Shown: positions 8,297-16,514 of the stretch, piece after piece
Numbering within the stretch: the stretch's first letter is position 1
How the letters are laid out: every line of letters begins with the position of its first letter
Assembly (NCBI RefSeq): GCF_003003215.1
Contig: NZ_PVUF01000006.1
Location: 164,068 to 228,067, forward strand
Length of the DNA stretch: 64,000 bases
DNA from: Tritonibacter scottomollicae
Lineage (GTDB): Bacteria; Pseudomonadota; Alphaproteobacteria; Rhodobacterales; Rhodobacteraceae
Direction: 5' to 3'
Notes under the pieces: generated by a model
What the model saw: only the letters and a program-made list of their open reading frames with translations
Databases searched by the model: none
What the model was told of the DNA's origin: nothing
Translations under genes and position numbers: made by a program

Positions 8297-9133
8297 ATGT
8301 TGGAAATTGAAACGCTATTGCCCCTGGCGGGCGTTGCCGCTGCTGCAGGGGTTGCCGGGGGCATTCTTGCCGGCCTGCTGGGTGTGGGGGGCGGTATTGT
8401 CATCGTGCCCGCACTCTATTTCGTACTGGCCCTGACCGGCATGGATCCGGCGCTGACCATGCAGGTTGCCGTTGGCACGTCACTGGCCACCATCGTCTTT
8501 ACTGCGCTGTCGTCGGGCTATGGGCACTATAAGAAAGGCGCTATCGACATGGCGCTGCTGAAGCTCTGGGCGCCGTCGATCCTGGCGGGTGTCGTCATCG
8601 GCGGGGTTTTGGGCGGGCTGGTCTCCGGCAATGTACTCATCGTGGTCTTTGCCACCGTTGCCATGGCTGTTGCCCTCGACATGATTTTGCGCAAACCCAA
8701 GGAAACCCAAGAACCGAGATCATTCTCCACACCCGTCTGGGCTGGTCTGGGCGTGTTCGCCGGTGCGGTCTCGGCGATGATGGGGATCGGCGGTGGCTCC
8801 GTCTGCGTGCCGACGCTCAGCTTTCTTGGCTATGACATCCGCAAGGCGGTCGGCACATCAGCCGCAATCGGGTTCATCATCGGCCTGCCGGGCGCCCTGA
8901 TCTACATGGCGACGGGGTTCGGTGCCGAAGGTCTGCCACCGATGTCGCTGGGCTATGTGAACCTGCTGCTGGCGGCGATCATCATCCCGCTGTCCACCAC
9001 ATTTGCGCGCGTGGGCGTGAAACTCGCCCATTCGATCCCGCGCCGGGCGCTGAAGCTGTCGTTCGGACTGTTCCTGATGGCGACCTCGCTGCGCATGGTT
9101 GCGGATCTGGCCGAGCAGGCCGGATGGCTCTGA
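8297..9133 (+). CDS. tauE: TauE/SafE family sulfite/organosulfonate exporter
   Basis: A 278-residue membrane protein of the TauE/SafE (DUF81) family with about eight hydrophobic helices in two halves. Each half carries the repeated motif: GLLGVGGGIVIVP at the start and AMMGIGGGSVCVP in the middle. Members export sulfite or sulfoacetate during sulfonate breakdown. The ATG at 8297 was chosen because the membrane domain begins there; the open frame continues 23 codons upstream across the palindrome. It overlaps the next regulator gene by ten bases. Beside an SQ monooxygenase-type operon, sulfite export is the likely role. Confidence 0.85.
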   Translation: MLEIETLLPLAGVAAAAGVAGGILAGLLGVGGGIVIVPALYFVLALTGMDPALTMQVAVGTSLATIVFTALSSGYGHYKKGAIDMALLKLWAPSILAGVVIGGVLGGLVSGNVLIVVFATVAMAVALDMILRKPKETQEPRSFSTPVWAGLGVFAGAVSAMMGIGGGSVCVPTLSFLGYDIRKAVGTSAAIGFIIGLPGALIYMATGFGAEGLPPMSLGYVNLLLAAIIIPLSTTFARVGVKLAHSIPRRALKLSFGLFLMATSLRMVADLAEQAGWL

Positions 9134-9801
9134 AGCCACCTGCCCCCGGCGCCGAGGCCCTGCGTCAGGCGATCCTGAGCGGGGAGCTGGCGGAAAACGG
9201 GCGCCTGCTGCCCGAACGTGCGTTGGCACAGCGACTGTCCGTATCCCGCGCGCAATTGCGCGGGATATTGGATGATCTGGCCAGCGACGGTCTGGTCTTT
9301 CGCCGCCATGGGCAGGGCACCTTTTTGCAGCCGCCACCCGTGCAGGGCGCGGAGCGGCTCGGCGCGCTGGCCCAGCGTGTCTCTCCCCACGATTTGATGG
9401 AGGTTCGCCTTGATCTGGAACCCGCACTGGCCGCGCATGCGGCAGAGCGCGGCCGCGCAGAGGACAAGGCACGCCTGGCGCAGCTGACCAAAGCCACACG
9501 GTCTGCGGCCGACGCCGCCAACTATGAACGGGCCGATGATCTGTTTCACTACAAGATCGCGCAAATGGCCGGGAACGCGGTTTTTTTGACGCTGTTTGAG
9601 GAAATTCGCAGCCTGCGGCAGGCAGCAGATTGGACGCGCCTGCGGCAAGACGTTCTCGGCGTGGACGAAATCTCGCGGATTTCCGACGCGCACACGACCA
9701 TCTGTGACGCGATCTGCGCCGGCCAGTCAGAAGCGGCGCGTCTTGCGATGCGCGCGCATCTGGAGCAGGTCTGGCAGACGTTGGAGCGCGCGGAGGGCTG
9801 A
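9124..9801 (+). CDS. GntR-family transcriptional regulator, FadR subfamily
   Basis: A 225-residue regulator with an N-terminal winged helix (about residues 10-70, LPERALAQRLSVSRAQLRGIL, then the wing FRRHGQGTFLQ). The C-terminal all-helical FCD ligand domain has the metal-type residues of the FadR group (EVRLDLEP, DDLFHYKIA, DAHTTICDAI). It is translationally coupled to tauE by a ten-base overlap and probably controls the tauE promoter through the palindrome at 8240-8260. The ligand is unknown; an organic acid or sugar acid is typical for the subfamily. Confidence 0.85.
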   Translation: MALKPPAPGAEALRQAILSGELAENGRLLPERALAQRLSVSRAQLRGILDDLASDGLVFRRHGQGTFLQPPPVQGAERLGALAQRVSPHDLMEVRLDLEPALAAHAAERGRAEDKARLAQLTKATRSAADAANYERADDLFHYKIAQMAGNAVFLTLFEEIRSLRQAADWTRLRQDVLGVDEISRISDAHTTICDAICAGQSEAARLAMRAHLEQVWQTLERAEG

Positions 9802-9835
9802 AAAGCGTACGAGCCCCGGTGGCGGCTCCGTCCTG

Positions 9836-10630
9836 TCAGCCGCCAAGGTCCTTGAGAACCGCCAGCAGGTTGTCGACGTCTCCCTGTTCCAGATAGCGCT
9901 GCACCTCGATCACAATCCGGAGCTGCTTGGCCAGATAGGCAAGCTGACGGTGGTTGTTCTCGATGTGGCGGGCCGAGATTTCCGCGTCGATGGCCTCGGC
10001 CTCCTTGAGCAGTTTCTGCACCTCGGCGAGGGTCTTTTCATTGGCGATATCCTGTTTCTTCAGATGCGCCTTGATCGCCGACAGCCCCTCCAGCGCGATG
10101 GCACGGGCCTCGTCACGCACGGTGGTTTCCTGCTCCGGGTCGGCGATCGCGTCAAGCACCCTGCCCAGCGCCGCATCCAGTTTTGCAACCAGCCCGCTGC
10201 GCTCGCCTCCGGCAATGGGCAGCAGGTCGTTCACCGGCAGCGACAGAGGCAGGTTCTGGCCCTTGGCCTTTGCCAGCAGTCCCCGGCGTGCGGCGACAAA
10301 GGTCTTGATCACGAAGCGCGACGCTTCGGCCGCGCGTGGTGAGCGCATCAGCGTCGCGGCCATCACCGCGCCATGCTCTGTATACATGAGCGGCGGCGTG
10401 CGCAGGCCACCATGGCCTTTTGATATTCCAAGTTGGAATTTCAAGTCGGCGAATTCTTCTGCATCGAGGCGAAAGGCAAAATCCTCGCCAAAACGATCGG
10501 TGTTGTTGCTCACCAGTTTGTTGAGGTTGCCGGTGGTGTAATCGAACAATGCGGCCAAATCGGCGTCGCGGATCACCGGTTGGCCGCGAAAGGTAAAAAT
10601 CTGCGGTGTGGTCAATGTCTGATCCGTCAT
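9836..10630 (-). CDS. ORF6N domain-containing protein
   Basis: A 264-residue protein. Residues ~10-100 form an ORF6N domain (FRGQPVIRDADLAALFDYTTGNLNKLVSNN, then FQLG and YTEHGAVMAATLMRS), a DNA-binding-associated module first seen in phage antirepressors and also found in chromosomal genes. The rest is helical and charged and may form coiled coil. The ATG at 10630 was preferred over an upstream open frame that would run into the dctP gene. No other phage gene is near. It sits between the tauE-gntR pair (convergent) and the end of the SQ-type operon. Its role is unknown. Confidence 0.75.
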   Translation of the reverse strand: MTDQTLTTPQIFTFRGQPVIRDADLAALFDYTTGNLNKLVSNNTDRFGEDFAFRLDAEEFADLKFQLGISKGHGGLRTPPLMYTEHGAVMAATLMRSPRAAEASRFVIKTFVAARRGLLAKAKGQNLPLSLPVNDLLPIAGGERSGLVAKLDAALGRVLDAIADPEQETTVRDEARAIALEGLSAIKAHLKKQDIANEKTLAEVQKLLKEAEAIDAEISARHIENNHRQLAYLAKQLRIVIEVQRYLEQGDVDNLLAVLKDLGG

Positions 10631-10761
10631 GCGGGCGCGCGGGGCTCCTGTCGGTGAAACGTCAATGACCCCAAGGTTGATCTTCCGGACCGGAAGATCA
10701 AGCCGAGACTGACCGCCGTCCGACACACGCCCGGCACCGCCGCACATCTGAAAACCAGAAC

Positions 10762-10782
10762 GGGCGGACCAATGGCCCGCCC
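10762..10782 (-). terminator. Hairpin after the dctP stop
   Basis: GGGCGG (10762-10767) pairs with CCGCCC (10777-10782), with two further inner pairs. On the minus strand it lies 26 bases after the dctP stop, and a T-rich stretch follows only after several bases, so it is a weak terminator. Confidence 0.5.
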
Positions 10783-10808
10783 ATCCCTGCGATTTCGCAA
10801 TCTTCGGA

Positions 10809-11870
10809 TTATTGCAGATCTTTGGCGCGGGCCGCGTCGATCTCTTCTTCTGCAACCGCGACGGCATCGGTCAGCGCGGCAAAGGCCTCCTCGCCCTTGG
10901 TCACATTGGCCTTGAACCAGTCGTAGACCGGCGAAGCAGCCTCTTTGAAGGCGGCTTTCTGCTCAGGTGACGGAACATACAGATCCCCGCCGCCCGCGAC
11001 GAATTCCTCGTAGGCTGCGATCGACTTGCGCTTGGGCGAGGCAAAAGTGGCCTGCTGCAGCGCGTAGAAGCCATCGACAACCACCCGGCGCATATCTTCG
11101 GGCATCGCCAGGAAGGACTCGTTCGACATCCACCACAGGGCGCCCATATAGGCGTGACCGTCCAGGGTGATGTACTGCAGCCCCGCATCCGGGAATTTCA
11201 TGCCCATGATGTCGGTGATGCCGTTCTTGGAGCCTTCGACCACGCCGGTCTGAAAGGAGGTGAACAGCTCCGGCCATGGGATCGGGGTCGGCGAAGCGCC
11301 CAGCGCCTTCACCAGTTCCTGCGGCAGGTCCGCGACCACGGTACGGATCTTCAGGCCGTCCATATCAGACGGCTCTGCCACACGGCGCTTGGTGTTGGCA
11401 AAGTTGCGCCAGCCGCCGGTGTTGCCGATGGTCATCAGGCGGATGGTATCGCCGGAATCCTCCAGCGCCATATCGCGGATTGTGCGGGTGAAATCACCCG
11501 ACAGCACATGCTCCGCCACCCGGTCGTTGGCCATCAGATAGGGCAAATCCAGCACCTGCACGTAAGGGAACAGGCCCGCCGCGCCGCCGGAGGTGGAGAT
11601 ATAGACGTCGATGGAGCCATCAGCCACGCCCTGCAGGCATTCCGCGCCGTTCGAACACAGCTGGGTGCCGATGAACAATTCCACCTCGATGGCGCCGTTG
11701 GAGGCCGCCTCGACATAGTTCTTGAACACCACGAGACCGTCATAGTCCTCGTCGTTCTCGTTGGAATTGGCGGTGGCGCGGATGGTGTAATCCGCGGCCA
11801 ATGCGGATGTCGCCGCACTCCCTGCCATAAGGGCCGCAACGGCGACCGTCTTGAGGGCTTTCTTGAGCAT
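10809..11870 (-). CDS. dctP: TRAP transporter substrate-binding protein (DctP), candidate SQ/sulfonate binder
   Basis: A 353-residue periplasmic DctP protein. The signal peptide is ~25 residues (ending SAATSALA). The conserved ligand-contact arginine of DctP proteins is probably in DGLKIRTV, followed by ALGASPTPIPWPELFTSFQTGVVEG. A GGAGG site precedes the start. It is the last gene of the minus-strand run that begins with the monooxygenase, 36 bases after dctM. TRAP proteins bind carboxylates, sulfonates and some sugars or sugar acids. In this operon SQ or a sulfoquinovosyl glycoside is the suggested ligand, by context only. Confidence 0.85.
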   Translation of the reverse strand: MLKKALKTVAVAALMAGSAATSALAADYTIRATANSNENDEDYDGLVVFKNYVEAASNGAIEVELFIGTQLCSNGAECLQGVADGSIDVYISTSGGAAGLFPYVQVLDLPYLMANDRVAEHVLSGDFTRTIRDMALEDSGDTIRLMTIGNTGGWRNFANTKRRVAEPSDMDGLKIRTVVADLPQELVKALGASPTPIPWPELFTSFQTGVVEGSKNGITDIMGMKFPDAGLQYITLDGHAYMGALWWMSNESFLAMPEDMRRVVVDGFYALQQATFASPKRKSIAAYEEFVAGGGDLYVPSPEQKAAFKEAASPVYDWFKANVTKGEEAFAALTDAVAVAEEEIDAARAKDLQ

Positions 11871-11906
11871 TTAGTGTCCTCCCTGATGCTCTTCTCTTTT
11901 ATGCAG

Positions 11907-13196
11907 TCAATTCACAAACCCGGTCAGACGCGGGATCGTCATGGAAATGGCCGGAACGAAGGTGATCAGGAAGATCACCGCGATCTCTACGGCCAGAAAC
12001 GGCAGGATGGCGCGCGCAATGGTGGTGACCCGCTCGCCGGAAACGGCCGAGGCTACAAACAGCACCAGCCCCATCGGCGGTGTCGCCAGCCCCACGGTGA
12101 GGTTCACGCACATGATGATGGCGAAATGCACGGAATCGACGCCAAGGCTTGCAAACACCGGGCCAAGGATCGGACCGAGAATGATGATCGCCGGTCCCGC
12201 ATCGAGGAACATCCCCACCACAAACAGCAACAGGTTGATCAGGAACAGCAGCAGCAGCGGGTTTTCCGTCAGCGTCAGGATGAACTCAGCCAGCTGCTCC
12301 GGGGCATGGCTCAGCGACACCACCGTCTTGAACGACATCGCCGCGCCCACCAGCAACAGCACTACAGACGAGGTAATGCCGGCCCGGGTGAAGACATCTG
12401 ACAGCTCGCCCAGTTTAAGCGTCCGCAGCACAAACAGACCGATCACCAGCGCATAGGCGACGGCAACGGCGGCGGCCTCGGTCGGGGTGAAGACCCCTGC
12501 AAGGATGCCACCGAGGATGATCACAGGGGTCAGCAGCGGGAAGAACGCCTTGAGGCTCGCCTGTCCCCGCTCGCCCCAGGAATAGCGGCGCGAGGCGACG
12601 GGGAAGTCGTATTTATCGGCCATGACCTTGACCATGACCATCAGGCCAACCCCGACGAGGATGCCCGGCACCAGCCCGGCCAGGAACAGCGCCGCGACGC
12701 TCTCGCCCATCACATAGGCGTAGATGATCATGATGCCCGACGGCGGAATGATCGGCCCGATGACAGAGCTGGCGGCGGTGATCGCGGCGGCGAACTTGCG
12801 GCTGTAGCCCTGTTTCTCCATCGCCGGGATCAGCATGGAGCCGAGCGCCGAGGTATCCGCCACCGCCGAGCCGGACAGACCGGCAAACAGCATCGACGAC
12901 AGCACGTTTACATGTGCAAGCCCCCCGCGCAGATGCCCCATCAGCGCCTGAGAGAATTCAACCAGCCGTAGCGTGATGCCGCCCCGGTTCATCAATTCGC
13001 CCGCCAGCATGAAGAAGGGGATCGCCATCAGCGGGAAACTGTCCATGCCGTTATAAAGGTTGCGGTACAAAAGCGTGATGTCGCGCTCCTGCCCGTTCAG
13101 CCACAGCATCAGGCCCGGCGCGGCCAGAAGGCCAAAAAACACCGGCAGGCCGACCATCAGGAACAGCAGGAAAAGCGGCAAGAACCAGATCAGCAT
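11907..13196 (-). CDS. dctM: TRAP transporter large permease (DctM)
   Basis: A 429-residue membrane protein of the DctM family with about twelve hydrophobic segments, including the IPFFMLAGELMNRGGI, SAVADTSALGSMLIPAM and PPSGIMIIYAYVMG blocks typical of the ion-coupled subunit. The coding strand reads GTGATG at the junction with dctQ. ATG at 13196 was chosen because AAAGGAG is better spaced for it than for GTG at 13199. The overlap with the dctQ stop implies coupling. It uses a sodium or proton gradient to move the substrate delivered by DctP. Confidence 0.88.
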   Translation of the reverse strand: MLIWFLPLFLLFLMVGLPVFFGLLAAPGLMLWLNGQERDITLLYRNLYNGMDSFPLMAIPFFMLAGELMNRGGITLRLVEFSQALMGHLRGGLAHVNVLSSMLFAGLSGSAVADTSALGSMLIPAMEKQGYSRKFAAAITAASSVIGPIIPPSGIMIIYAYVMGESVAALFLAGLVPGILVGVGLMVMVKVMADKYDFPVASRRYSWGERGQASLKAFFPLLTPVIILGGILAGVFTPTEAAAVAVAYALVIGLFVLRTLKLGELSDVFTRAGITSSVVLLLVGAAMSFKTVVSLSHAPEQLAEFILTLTENPLLLLFLINLLLFVVGMFLDAGPAIIILGPILGPVFASLGVDSVHFAIIMCVNLTVGLATPPMGLVLFVASAVSGERVTTIARAILPFLAVEIAVIFLITFVPAISMTIPRLTGFVN

Positions 13197-13786
13197 CACT
13201 CGGCTCCTTTGGCAGTGGCGAATTCAATTTCAGGCAGGCGGTCCGCCCCGCCGAGAAGCGCAACAAGGCGGTGCAGGATCAGCTCCACATTGACGAGGAT
13301 CAGCAACGCCAGCCCCACCAGAAGCGAGAGCATCATCCAGCTGCGCGGCAAGCGGAACCAGCTGTCAAAGGCGATGGAGGTGGGCAGGTAGAGAGAGGCT
13401 GTGGCGAAACGACCACCGATGCCGGTGACCTCCTTGTAGCCGATCTGGATGGCCACGATCATCACCAACAGGCTGAGCCCCAGAAGGATGAGCGACAGGA
13501 GCGAACCGACCCGCTGCGGCAACATCGCAGAGACCGTATCGATGGCGACAAACCCACCCTGGCGAAACGCCGTCGGCGCCATCAAGCCGGTCATCCAGAG
13601 CATGCAGAACCGCGCCGCCTCGTCAGGCCAGGGCAGCGCGTTGTTCAGAACGTAGCGACAAAAGACTTGGATCAGGATTGCCACGACCATGGTCGCCACA
13701 GCGGCACATCCCAGCCAGCGCCCGATGCGCAAGAGGGTTGAGTTGATCCAGTACAGCGATGTCACCACCGCCATCAATGCGTTCAT
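13196..13786 (-). CDS. dctQ: TRAP transporter small permease (DctQ)
   Basis: A 196-residue protein with four hydrophobic segments and the DctQ motifs VFCRYVLNNALPWPDEAARF and MTGLMAPTAFRQGGFVAIDT. The start at 13786 carries a strong GGGAGGAG site; the longer open frame upstream reads into the flavin reductase gap. It lies 61 bases after the flavin reductase gene and overlaps dctM. It pairs with DctM in the inner membrane. Confidence 0.88.
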   Translation of the reverse strand: MNALMAVVTSLYWINSTLLRIGRWLGCAAVATMVVAILIQVFCRYVLNNALPWPDEAARFCMLWMTGLMAPTAFRQGGFVAIDTVSAMLPQRVGSLLSLILLGLSLLVMIVAIQIGYKEVTGIGGRFATASLYLPTSIAFDSWFRLPRSWMMLSLLVGLALLILVNVELILHRLVALLGGADRLPEIEFATAKGAE

Positions 13787-13847
13787 GTTGCTCCTCCCAG
13801 AACCCGAACTTCGAAGCGCCCTCCCAGACACCCCGACAGCGCACCTG

Positions 13848-14369
13848 TCAGTGCCCGGTGACGCGGCCCATTTGCCCTTTGAAGAAGGCAAGCGCCTCGC
13901 CTTCCTCACGCATCTCCGCCCGGTTCACGACGCCCAGCACGATGGCATGGTCTCCCCCGTCATAAACCGCATGGCGGCTACATTCGAAACGCGCCAGACA
14001 GCCCTCAAGCACCGGCACGCCCTCCGCATTCAGCGCCAGATCGAGATCACGCAGCCCAGCCGCATCCTTTGCCACGCTGTAGCAAAGGTCCTGCTGATCC
14101 GCGGCAAGGACATGGATCGCGTAGTGCTCTGCGGCCTCGAAATAGGGAAAGCGCCGCGAGTTGCGGTCCGGCGACCACAGAACCATCGGCGGGGTCAGTG
14201 ACACCGAGGAAAAACTGCTGGCGGTGATCGCCACCACACCTTCGGGCGTCTGCGCCGTCACGATGGTCACGCCAGTTGCAAAGCGGCCAAAGGCATCGCG
14301 CAGCAGTCGGGTGTTGCTCTCGTCCGGCACAAAGGCCTGTTGTGTCTTGTTGCTCATGTGCAGGCCCAT
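13848..14369 (-). CDS. smoA: NAD(P)H:flavin oxidoreductase (SmoA-like)
   Basis: A 173-residue flavin reductase of the HpaC/flavin-reductase-like split-barrel family, with the core FGRFATGVTIVTA, GVVAITASSFSSVSLTPPMVLWS and the His/Tyr-rich CSRHAVYDGGDHAIVLGVV. It would reduce FMN with NAD(P)H and hand FMNH2 to the monooxygenase two genes upstream. AGGAGGT precedes the ATG at 14369, one base after the stop of the aldo/keto reductase gene, so the pair is translationally coupled. The pairing with an SsuD-like monooxygenase and an aldo/keto reductase is the smoABC gene set of the SQ monooxygenase pathway. Confidence 0.82.
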   Translation of the reverse strand: MGLHMSNKTQQAFVPDESNTRLLRDAFGRFATGVTIVTAQTPEGVVAITASSFSSVSLTPPMVLWSPDRNSRRFPYFEAAEHYAIHVLAADQQDLCYSVAKDAAGLRDLDLALNAEGVPVLEGCLARFECSRHAVYDGGDHAIVLGVVNRAEMREEGEALAFFKGQMGRVTGH

Positions 14370-14370
14370 G

Positions 14371-15261
14371 TTACGCGACCTCCTGGCCCAAGGCGGCCTC
14401 GTAGAGACGGAACCAGCTCTGGCGGTCCAGCTCCACCTTCAGCGCGTCCGAAATGTTTTGGATGCGTGACAGGTTGTTGGTGCCCAGCACCGGCAGGATC
14501 ATCGCCGGGTGACGCAACAGGAAGGCCACAGCCACGGCGGCGCGGTCGACACCCTGCGCGGTCGCGATCTCATCCAGACGCGAGGCCAGCTCCCCCTGAC
14601 CGGTCATCAGGCTGCCGCCGCCAAGCGGCGACCACGCCATGATTGGCTGAGCGTTCATCTGGTGGAACGCCAGATCGCCATTGGTGAAGGGCGCAGGCTC
14701 AGAAAGCGAAATCTCGATCTGGTTGGTCACCAGGGGGCTGGTCATCGCCGATTGCAGCAGGTTCCAGTCCCAGGGACGGAAATTCGACACACCTACGGCT
14801 TTCACCTTGCCCGATTTGACCAGGTCATCAAGCGTCGCACCGGTTTCGTGATGATCCATCAGCGGGTCCGGACGGTGGATCAGCAACAGGTCGATCTGCT
14901 CGATGTTCATTTCGCGCAAGGAGCGCTCTACCGCAGTCTCGATGTAGGCGCGCGACGTGTCATAGTATTTGACCGGCTTATCGCTGTGGATGCCGATGGG
15001 CGCAACGATATCGCATTTCGTCACGATCTCCATCTGCGCCCGCAACGCAGGATTCGACTTGAGCGCTGCGCCAAGGATCGCTTCGGCGCCGTAATCGCCA
15101 TAGATGTCAGCCTGATCGAAGGTGGTGATCCCCTGTTCCAGGCAGGCGTGGATCTTGGCTTCGACATGTTTGACGGATGTATCGGCATCATCACCGATCC
15201 GCCACATGCCGTAGATCAGGCGGGAAAGTTCAAGGTCGTCAGCTAGCTTAACGCGATCCAT
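14371..15261 (-). CDS. smoB: Aldo/keto reductase, candidate 6-dehydroglucose reductase (SmoB-like)
   Basis: A 296-residue aldo/keto reductase with the complete catalytic tetrad Asp49, Tyr54 (FDQADIYG), Lys82 (VTKCDI) and His129 (LLLIHRPDP). The fold ends in the cofactor segment LPVLGTNNLSRI. In the SQ monooxygenase pathway SmoB reduces 6-dehydro-D-glucose to glucose with NAD(P)H. The ATG at 15261 overlaps the monooxygenase stop by one base (TGATG), which rules out the longer open frame upstream. Taken alone it would be called only a YdhF-type oxidoreductase; the SmoB assignment rests on its two neighbours. Confidence 0.75.
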   Translation of the reverse strand: MDRVKLADDLELSRLIYGMWRIGDDADTSVKHVEAKIHACLEQGITTFDQADIYGDYGAEAILGAALKSNPALRAQMEIVTKCDIVAPIGIHSDKPVKYYDTSRAYIETAVERSLREMNIEQIDLLLIHRPDPLMDHHETGATLDDLVKSGKVKAVGVSNFRPWDWNLLQSAMTSPLVTNQIEISLSEPAPFTNGDLAFHQMNAQPIMAWSPLGGGSLMTGQGELASRLDEIATAQGVDRAAVAVAFLLRHPAMILPVLGTNNLSRIQNISDALKVELDRQSWFRLYEAALGQEVA

Positions 15262-16415
15262 CAGCGGCGCACTCCTACACCAAGCGGTGTTTTTGGGGGG
15301 CTCGCCGGCACCCGGCCATAGGCCTCGGGCAGCGAGCAGGTTTTCATGTTGGGGAGGATGCGCGCACCGAAGTGTTCGGCTTCCTCGATATGGGGGTAGC
15401 CCGACAGGATGAAGGCGCGGATGCCCATCTTCTGATAGGCCTCCAGCTTGCTCATCACCTGGTCGGTGGAGCCAACCAATGCCGCGCCGCAGCCCGAACG
15501 GGCACGGCCAACGCCAGTCCAAAGATGCGGCTCGATAAAGCCGTCATCATCCGCGATCTCGCGGTTCTTGGCCTGATGGCTCACGCCGAGCGATTTGGCA
15601 TCCAGCGCCCGCTCCCGAATGGCGGTGCCTTGCCCGTCGTCGAGTTGCGACACGATATAGTCGGCATATTCGCGCGCTTCTGCTTCGGTATCGCGCACGA
15701 TGGTGTGCACGCGCAGACCGTAGTCCAGCGTGCGATCGTATTGTTCTGCCACCGCGTGGACGGCCTGCATGCGGCCCTGAAGCTCTTCCATCTTTTCCGG
15801 CCACATCAGGTAGACATCGCAATGCTGCCCGCACAGCTCCAGTGCCGAGGGGCTATAGCCGCCAAAATACAGCAACGGACCGCCGGTCTGGTACGGCCTT
15901 ACCGGATCCGTGGTGAGCCCGGAGAAGTTATAGACCTCACCTTCGTAGTTGATCTCGTCCCGGGTCCACGCCTGTTTCAGGATCTCCACCACCTCTCGCG
16001 AGCGTTGATAGCGATACGCGCTCTCGGCCTTCTCGCCCGGAAAATCGGAAGAGATGATATTCACCGTGAGGCGGCCCTCCAGCATGTGATCGAGCGTCGC
16101 CAGGGTGCGGGCCAGCATGATGGGCTGCATCTCACCACAGCGCACCGCCGCCAGCATGTTGATCTTCGAGGTGATCGGAGCACACCCAGCGACGAACGAC
16201 AGCGTGTCCTGCCCCACCTGATAGGAGGAGGGACACAGGATGTTGCGGAAGCCCTGCGCTTCGGCGGTTTTCACAATCTCGGAACAATGGGCCCAGGATG
16301 ACCGAAGGTCGCCATCCGGCACGCCAAGGAACTGGTAGTCATCCGAACACAGGGCAGAAAACCACGAGACTTCGGCAGCGTCCAGATCGGGCGATGTGAT
16401 GGGAACGACGGTCAT
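15261..16415 (-). CDS. smoC: FMNH2-dependent LLM-class monooxygenase, candidate sulfoquinovose monooxygenase (SmoC-like)
   Basis: A 384-residue member of the SsuD/LLM family of two-component flavin monooxygenases, which cleave C-S bonds with FMNH2 and O2 to release sulfite and an aldehyde. Family blocks include TAEAQGFRNILCPSSYQVGQD, GRLTVNIISSDFPGEKAES, YFGGYSPSALELCGQHCDVYLMW and FILSGYPHIEEAEHFG. The start at 16415 (CAGGAG site) fits the family; the frame is open far upstream but without a ribosome site. It is the first gene of the operon and is divergent from the GntR/UTRA gene. SQ rather than an alkanesulfonate is suggested by the SmoB-like gene, glucokinase and Gfo/Idh/MocA protein nearby. 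Confidence 0.75.
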   Translation of the reverse strand: MTVVPITSPDLDAAEVSWFSALCSDDYQFLGVPDGDLRSSWAHCSEIVKTAEAQGFRNILCPSSYQVGQDTLSFVAGCAPITSKINMLAAVRCGEMQPIMLARTLATLDHMLEGRLTVNIISSDFPGEKAESAYRYQRSREVVEILKQAWTRDEINYEGEVYNFSGLTTDPVRPYQTGGPLLYFGGYSPSALELCGQHCDVYLMWPEKMEELQGRMQAVHAVAEQYDRTLDYGLRVHTIVRDTEAEAREYADYIVSQLDDGQGTAIRERALDAKSLGVSHQAKNREIADDDGFIEPHLWTGVGRARSGCGAALVGSTDQVMSKLEAYQKMGIRAFILSGYPHIEEAEHFGARILPNMKTCSLPEAYGRVPASPPKTPLGVGVRR

Positions 16416-16469
16416 TTGGCTCTCCTGGAACAGTCGAATTTCCTCTTGCGTAGCAGCGGATTTAAAGTA

Positions 16470-16487
16470 CATCAATGGTGCATCAAT
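16470..16487. promoter_or_regulatory. Direct repeat in the smoC-gntR divergent promoter
   Basis: CATCAAT occurs at 16470-16476 and 16481-16487, 11 bases apart (about one helical turn), within the 99-base gap between the divergent starts. It is a candidate site for the GntR/UTRA regulator that controls both directions. There is no experimental or comparative support here. Confidence 0.35.
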
Positions 16488-16514
16488 TATTTCCACCCGT
16501 CCACACTCTTGCGC

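Noticed and set aside
9836..10630. Prophage at the ORF6N gene
   Set aside because: No integrase, structural or lysis gene is nearby; a single ORF6N domain is not enough for a prophage.
11154..12401. 415-codon plus-strand frame across dctP and dctM
   Set aside because: Antisense shadow of two well-supported transporter genes; no recognisable motif.
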